Positions 7,166-10,862 of a stretch of DNA of 10,862 nt are shown here, piece after piece. Position 1 is the stretch's first letter. Each line of letters starts with the position of its first letter. Under the pieces are notes generated by a model, which saw nothing but the letters and a program-made list of their open reading frames with translations, was not told the origin of the DNA and made no database searches. The stretch covers positions 1 through 10,862 of the forward strand of contig JANQQO010000126.1 of the NCBI GenBank assembly GCA_028289305.1. The letters run 5' to 3'. A program made the position numbers and the translations under genes. This stretch comes from Rickettsiales bacterium (GTDB taxonomy: Bacteria > Pseudomonadota > Alphaproteobacteria > Rickettsiales > JANQQO01).

Positions 7166-8098
7166 TTAGGGATTCTCCTGCAGGGTGGATTGCGCATGCT
7201 GGCAATCCTCTGCGATTTGTGTTTTAAGCGCGTCCACAGAAGCAAATTGTTGCTCTGGGCGAATAAAGTCAAGAAATTCTACCGTTGCGCAGGTGTCATA
7301 AATATCCGCATCAAAATTGAAGATATGCACTTCTAATACTTCGCGCGCGCTATCAAAGGTGGGGCGTTTGCCGAAATTGGCGATGGCTGGGCGCGCGGTT
7401 TCTTCTCTGTCTAATTTTATGGTGACGCTATAGACGCCGAATGCCGGGCGGAATTGGTCTTTGAGGTAGATGTTGGCAGTAGGGAAGCCAAGCATGCGGC
7501 CGCGCTGGTCGCCCTTGCGTATCCGGCCTTTAACACTGTGGTTACGACCGAGCATGGCGTTTGCTTCGGTAACTTTTCCCTCGCTCAAGAGGTGGCGGAT
7601 GCGTGTAGAAGAGAAGGCTTCCGCATCGCCCACGGAGGTGAGCTGGGTGAACTGGTAGCCGTGGCGGATGGATTTTTGTTTGAGTAATGCCGCATTGCCC
7701 TGGCGTCTGTAGCCAAAAATAAAATCATGACCAATGACAACATGGCTGGTGCGTAATTCTGTGCATAAGATAGTATCGACGAATTGGTCGGCGGTGATGT
7801 GCCGAAATTGATTATTAAACGCAGCAACGAAGAGATAGTCTATGCCCATATCGCGGAGCAGGCGCGCTTTCTGGGTGAAGGGAGTAAGACGTGAGGGAGC
7901 AAGTTCAGGTTTTAATACGGTGAGGGGATGCGGCTCAAAGGTCATCACTGCGCTGGGGCGATTTGCTTGCTTAGCAATGCTGCGCGCCTGCTCGATGACG
8001 GCTTGATGGCCGCGATGCAGTCCATCGAAATTGCCGAGCGCAATAACGCTGTGCTGTGCCTCGGGCGGGCAATGGGAAAAATGTCGGATAATGCGCAT
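7166..8098 (-). CDS. ribF: Bifunctional riboflavin kinase / FAD synthetase
   Basis: A 310-aa cytosolic enzyme that phosphorylates riboflavin to FMN and adenylylates FMN to FAD. The N-terminal nucleotidyltransferase domain shows GNFDGLHRGH at 22-31, TFEPHP at 53-58, IGHDFIFGYRRQGN at 122-135 and SSTRIR at 163-168. The C-terminal flavokinase domain shows KGDQRGRMLGFPTAN at 195-209, NFGKRPTF at 241-248 and EVHIF with the probable catalytic Glu256. One small departure is DIYD at 265-268, where the family usually has a glycine after the tyrosine. Its ATG follows the secF stop with no gap (TAAATG), and its stop is 2 bp from the lspA start, so it is embedded in the envelope operon. Confidence 0.97.
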   Translation of the reverse strand: MRIIRHFSHCPPEAQHSVIALGNFDGLHRGHQAVIEQARSIAKQANRPSAVMTFEPHPLTVLKPELAPSRLTPFTQKARLLRDMGIDYLFVAAFNNQFRHITADQFVDTILCTELRTSHVVIGHDFIFGYRRQGNAALLKQKSIRHGYQFTQLTSVGDAEAFSSTRIRHLLSEGKVTEANAMLGRNHSVKGRIRKGDQRGRMLGFPTANIYLKDQFRPAFGVYSVTIKLDREETARPAIANFGKRPTFDSAREVLEVHIFNFDADIYDTCATVEFLDFIRPEQQFASVDALKTQIAEDCQHAQSTLQENP

Positions 8099-9007
8099 TT
8101 ATGCGGCGGCTTCTTTCCGCAATGACATGAAGATAAGGGCAGGAGCGGCGATATAGATGGAGGAATAGGTGCCGATGATCACACCAAAGAGCACGGCGAG
8201 GCTGAAGCCTTTGATGACCGAGCCACCGAGTATAACCAGTGCAAGCAAGGCCAGGATGGTGGTGCCAGCGGTGAGGATGGTGCGTGAGAGGGTGTTATTG
8301 ATACTGCGATTGAGCAATTCCTCCAGTGGCATTTTTTTAAATTTGCGTAAGTTCTCGCGCACCCGATCGTAAATCACCACTGAGTCATTGATAGAATAAC
8401 CGATGATGGTGAGGAGGGCGGCGATGGAGGTCAGATTAAACTCGATATGCATGAGGCTGAAAAAGCCAAGTGTGAGGATGATATCGTGGACTAGGGCGAT
8501 GATCGCGCCGACGCCGAATTGCCACTCAAAGCGCAGCCAGATATACAGCATCATCGCGAGGAAAGCGAGGCCAAGGGAGAGGGCGCCAGCCTGGATGAGC
8601 TCGCTCCCCACTTGCGGGCCAACAAAGTCTACCTTGCGATAATCCAGCTCACCGGGAATCGTGTTAGCAAGAATAGCTTTGATATTTTCAATAATAGCGC
8701 CTTGGTCTTCCTTCTCAGAGCCTTGTACACGAATGAGGATATCTTGCTCGTTGCCAAAATGTTGGAGCGCTACTTCGCCCTCAACGCTGTTTTGCAACGC
8801 GCCACGTATATCAGCAAGCACGATAGGCTGCTCGGCTTGCACTTCGATGACAATGCCGCCGGTGAAATCGATGCCGAAATTTAGCCCGCGTGTGGCCAGC
8901 AGGAAGAATGAGCCAAGAATCAGGATGGCGGAGAGGGCAAAAGCGATATTTTTTTGCTTAAGGAAATTGAGTGCGGTGCCGGCTGGGATGAGCGTGATGG
9001 GGCGCAT
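8099..9007 (-). CDS. secF: Protein translocase subunit SecF
   Basis: A 302-aa inner-membrane RND-type protein that works with SecD to drive late steps of Sec-dependent export. GIDFTGG at 45-51 follows the first membrane segment. A periplasmic P1-like domain spans about 52-130 and ends in KVDFVGPQVG. Five further membrane segments follow, including the signature FNLTSIAALLTIIGYSINDS from 190 with the VVIYDRVREN segment after it. The length is normal. secD, usually directly upstream, is not here: the upstream gene is a Na+/Ca2+ exchanger 19 bp away. No clear Shine-Dalgarno sequence precedes ATG 9007 (TTTCT stretch), so expression may depend on read-through coupling, or the start may have weak initiation. 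The stop is flush with the ribF ATG. Confidence 0.97.
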   Translation of the reverse strand: MRPITLIPAGTALNFLKQKNIAFALSAILILGSFFLLATRGLNFGIDFTGGIVIEVQAEQPIVLADIRGALQNSVEGEVALQHFGNEQDILIRVQGSEKEDQGAIIENIKAILANTIPGELDYRKVDFVGPQVGSELIQAGALSLGLAFLAMMLYIWLRFEWQFGVGAIIALVHDIILTLGFFSLMHIEFNLTSIAALLTIIGYSINDSVVIYDRVRENLRKFKKMPLEELLNRSINNTLSRTILTAGTTILALLALVILGGSVIKGFSLAVLFGVIIGTYSSIYIAAPALIFMSLRKEAAA

Positions 9008-9026
9008 AGAAAGTCTGTTTAAAACA

Positions 9027-9989
9027 TTAACGATAAAACTGTAGCGCTATATAGCCTATGTAACTGAGAAAGAAAAGTACTCCTATCACTTTATTGATGT
9101 GGGGGCGATATTGGAGAATAAGGGTGAGCAGGCCTGTGGCGGCAAGGAGATACCACATATCGAGGGTGAGGAATTTTTCCGCGATAGGGAGCTCGATGAA
9201 AAGGGCGGTAAAGCCAATGCCAGCAAGGATGTTAATGAGATTGCTGCCGATGACATTGCCGATGGCGATATCAGCGTGATTGCGGTAGGCGGCGATGGTG
9301 CAGGCGGCGAGTTCGGGCAATGAGCTGCCAAGTGCTACGATGGTGACAGCGATGATCGCTTCAGCAATGCCAAGTATACGGGCGAGCTTGGTAGCGCCAT
9401 CGATTAAGATATCTGCTCCAAAAACCAATGTTGTTATGCCAAGCAAGGTGATGGCTAGTGATGCAGGAAAGGAGAGTTTTATCGGGATTAACTCCTCTAC
9501 ATCCTTGAGTTGGTGTTCTGGCAATGCAGGTCGTTCTCTGCGGGCGTAGCGAATGGTGATGTGGGTGTAGAATACAAGTATGCCTGTGAACACTGCACCG
9601 GCAATAAGGTTGATAGGGCTTAAGAAGCTGAAGAGCATGAATAAGGTTGTGATGGCACAGAGGGCAATGGCATCAAAGGTTCGGATTCTTTTATCGGCAA
9701 CAAGTGGGGCGATGAGGGCGCTGATGCCCAGTATCAGCAGGATATTGCTGATATTACTGCCGATGATGTTGCCAACGGTGATATCAGGATGGCCAGATAA
9801 GGCGGCCTTAAAACTCACGACTAGCTCTGGCGCTGAGGTGCCGACAGCGACCACAGTCAGGCCGATGATGAGGGTGGGCACGCGCATGTGTTTCGCAAGT
9901 GCTACCGCACCGCGTACAAGCGCCTCTCCACCAATGAGCAATAAAACCAACCCAACGATGATTTTAACAAGAACGAGAAAGATAGCCAC
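9027..9989 (-). CDS. Calcium/sodium antiporter, CaCA family (YrbG/CaxA-like)
   Basis: A 320-aa inner-membrane protein of the cation/Ca2+ exchanger superfamily, with about ten membrane segments in two inverted halves. Each half carries the alpha-repeat ion-binding motifs: GTSAPE at 50-55 with GNIIGSNISN at 73-82, and GSSLPE at 221-226 with GNVIGSNLIN at 244-253. The acidic residues E55 and E226 sit where the family binds cation. It probably exports calcium in exchange for sodium, but the exact ion is inferred from the family. The start is GTG 9989 (next Met only at residue 35, inside repeat one), within the palindrome CCACGTGG and with only a weak AAGAA upstream. It is the first gene of the minus-strand operon and is divergent from murJ. 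Confidence 0.92.
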   Translation of the reverse strand: MAIFLVLVKIIVGLVLLLIGGEALVRGAVALAKHMRVPTLIIGLTVVAVGTSAPELVVSFKAALSGHPDITVGNIIGSNISNILLILGISALIAPLVADKRIRTFDAIALCAITTLFMLFSFLSPINLIAGAVFTGILVFYTHITIRYARRERPALPEHQLKDVEELIPIKLSFPASLAITLLGITTLVFGADILIDGATKLARILGIAEAIIAVTIVALGSSLPELAACTIAAYRNHADIAIGNVIGSNLINILAGIGFTALFIELPIAEKFLTLDMWYLLAATGLLTLILQYRPHINKVIGVLFFLSYIGYIALQFYR

Positions 9990-10024
9990 GTGGTTAAAGT
10001 TCTTATTGTGATCTTACTCACTGC

Positions 10025-10053
10025 GGCATAAGCTCTGCTGGGGGGAATGTCAA
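10025..10053 (-). promoter_or_regulatory. Candidate sigma-70 promoter for the caxA-secF-ribF-lspA operon
   Basis: On the minus strand a perfect -35 box TTGACA (10053-10048) is followed after 17 bp by TATGCC (10030-10025), which matches the -10 consensus only in its first three bases. Transcription would start about 10018, giving a leader of roughly 28 nt before the GTG start. The -35 and spacing are good but the -10 is weak, so this is tentative. It is the only plausible promoter I see ahead of the seven-gene run. Confidence 0.35.
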
Positions 10054-10072
10054 CTGGTGTATAACGCTTCTT

Positions 10073-10079
10073 AGGAAGG
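10073..10079 (+). promoter_or_regulatory. Ribosome binding site of murJ
   Basis: AGGAAGG lies just before ATG 10083. Its AGGA core has a 6-nt spacing to the start codon, and an in-frame TAG lies at the start of the same stretch. This fixes the murJ start. It is the strongest Shine-Dalgarno sequence noted in the window. Confidence 0.7.
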
Positions 10080-10082
10080 CGC

Positions 10083-10862
10083 ATGTCTCTTTTATCTTCT
10101 TCGGCTGTGGTGGGGAGCTTAACACTGGTCTCGCGTGCGATGGGCTTTGTGCGCGATATTCTGATTGCAGCGATCATGGGTGCTGGGCCGCTGACCGACA
10201 CGTTTTTAGTGGCGTTTAAACTGCCAAATTTTTTCCGACGCTTATTTGCAGAAGGCGCGTTTAACGCGGCATTTGTGCCGATGTTTTCTAAGATTCTGAC
10301 CGGGGAGGGCAAAGCCGAAGCAAAGCGTTTTGCCGAGCAAGTGTTTGCGGTGTTGCTCTTTGTGTTGTTGGTATTCACGCTGATTATTGAAATAGCGATG
10401 CCCTGGGTGATGGTGGTGTTAGCACCGGGGTTTGTGGGGCAACCAGAACAATTTGACCTCGCCGTGTTATTATCGCGCATCACTTTTCCTTATTTGTTAC
10501 TGGTCTCGCTCGTTGCATTGTTGGGTGGGGTGATGAACAGCTTAGGGCGCTTTGCGGCTGCGGCGAGTGCGCCGATTGTACTGAATTGCTGTTTGATTGG
10601 GGCGTTATTGTGGCTGGTAGACTATATGCCGACGCCTGCACATGCTCTGGCCTGGGGTGTGGCCGCAGCGGGTGTGGCGCAGCTGATATGGATGGTTGTG
10701 TGGTGTTATCGTGTTGGATATCTCCCGAAGCTCGTATGGCCACGGCTGAATGCGCCGGTGAAGCGGCTATTAAAGCTGATGGGCCCAGGTGTGATTGGTG
10801 CGGGCGTGGTGCAGATTAATCTATGGATTGATGTGATTATTGGCACGCTGATTCCGGGTGCG
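10083..10862 (+). CDS. murJ: Lipid II flippase MurJ (N-terminal half, cut by window edge)
   Basis: MurJ (MviN) is the inner-membrane MOP-superfamily protein that flips lipid II outward for peptidoglycan synthesis. The frame gives 260 codons with no stop, about half of the usual 500-520 residues. SRAMGFVRD at 17-25 and LPNFFRRLFAEGAFNAAFVP at 47-66 are family signatures. The charged cavity residues R18, R24, D39 and R52 occupy the same positions as in E. coli MurJ. At least six hydrophobic segments are visible. A strong AGGAAGG ribosome site sets the start. It is transcribed away from the minus-strand operon across a 93-bp shared upstream region. No convincing promoter of its own was found: TATAAC at 10060-10065 would leave almost no leader, and TTGTGA (10006-10011) is paired only with a poor -10. 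Confidence 0.97.
   Translation, partial: MSLLSSSAVVGSLTLVSRAMGFVRDILIAAIMGAGPLTDTFLVAFKLPNFFRRLFAEGAFNAAFVPMFSKILTGEGKAEAKRFAEQVFAVLLFVLLVFTLIIEIAMPWVMVVLAPGFVGQPEQFDLAVLLSRITFPYLLLVSLVALLGGVMNSLGRFAAAASAPIVLNCCLIGALLWLVDYMPTPAHALAWGVAAAGVAQLIWMVVWCYRVGYLPKLVWPRLNAPVKRLLKLMGPGVIGAGVVQINLWIDVIIGTLIPGA

Noticed and set aside
7164..7205. Longer lspA start at 7205 (14 extra residues)
   Set aside because: It would lie deep inside ribF. The added residues precede the first membrane segment without family support, and ATG 7163 has AGGAGA upstream and normal length.
10060..10065. TATAAC as a murJ -10 box
   Set aside because: It would put the transcript start on the ribosome binding site, and no -35 lies at proper spacing.
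9902..10483. 193-codon minus-strand open frame opposite murJ and overlapping the exchanger start
   Set aside because: It is antisense to the strongly supported murJ, low in hydrophobic or family features, and serine/threonine/asparagine-rich as expected from a shadow frame.

Overview
The window looks like chromosomal housekeeping DNA from an alphaproteobacterium with about 50% G+C. The main evidence is a DUF3035/BamF-type lipoprotein gene (an alphaproteobacterial BAM accessory subunit) next to lspA and a tandem pair of M16 peptidase genes. The short (424 aa) glucose-6-phosphate isomerase and the MutL and MurJ sequences fit this. I cannot name a genus. No RNA gene, CRISPR array, transposase or phage gene was found, and the window is almost fully coding.

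Layout. On the minus strand, read from right to left: caxA-like Na+/Ca2+ exchanger (9989-9027), secF (9007-8099), ribF (8098-7166), lspA (7163-6672), bamF-like lipoprotein (6712-6107), catalytic M16 peptidase (6105-4768) and non-catalytic M16 partner (4764-3439). Gaps in this run are 19, 0, 2, a 41-bp overlap, 1 and 3 bp, so it reads as one operon. A candidate promoter with a perfect TTGACA -35 box lies just upstream of caxA. After a 118-bp gap comes an AT-rich acyltransferase-3 gene (3320-2256). After a further 47-bp gap come pgi (2208-934) and mutL (937-1, cut by the window edge), which overlap by 4 bp. On the plus strand, murJ starts at 10083 and runs off the right edge, divergent from caxA.

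How the genes fit together. The large operon is mostly about the cell envelope. SecF helps move proteins across the inner membrane, and LspA cleaves lipoprotein signal peptides. The BamF-like lipoprotein is a probable LspA substrate that would act in outer-membrane protein assembly. The two M16 proteins carry signal peptides and probably form an active/inactive periplasmic protease pair. RibF (FMN/FAD synthesis) and the calcium exchanger are housekeeping passengers. MurJ flips lipid II for peptidoglycan synthesis. Pgi and MutL are metabolic and DNA-repair functions that appear translationally coupled.

The clearest anomaly is the acyltransferase gene. Its base composition differs sharply from its neighbours, it sits between two conserved housekeeping blocks, and it is bounded by an imperfect short direct repeat. 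It is probably an acquired surface-polysaccharide-modification gene. Smaller oddities are secF without secD next to it, and ribF directly joined to lspA without the intervening ileS common elsewhere. I see no convincing new multi-gene system here.
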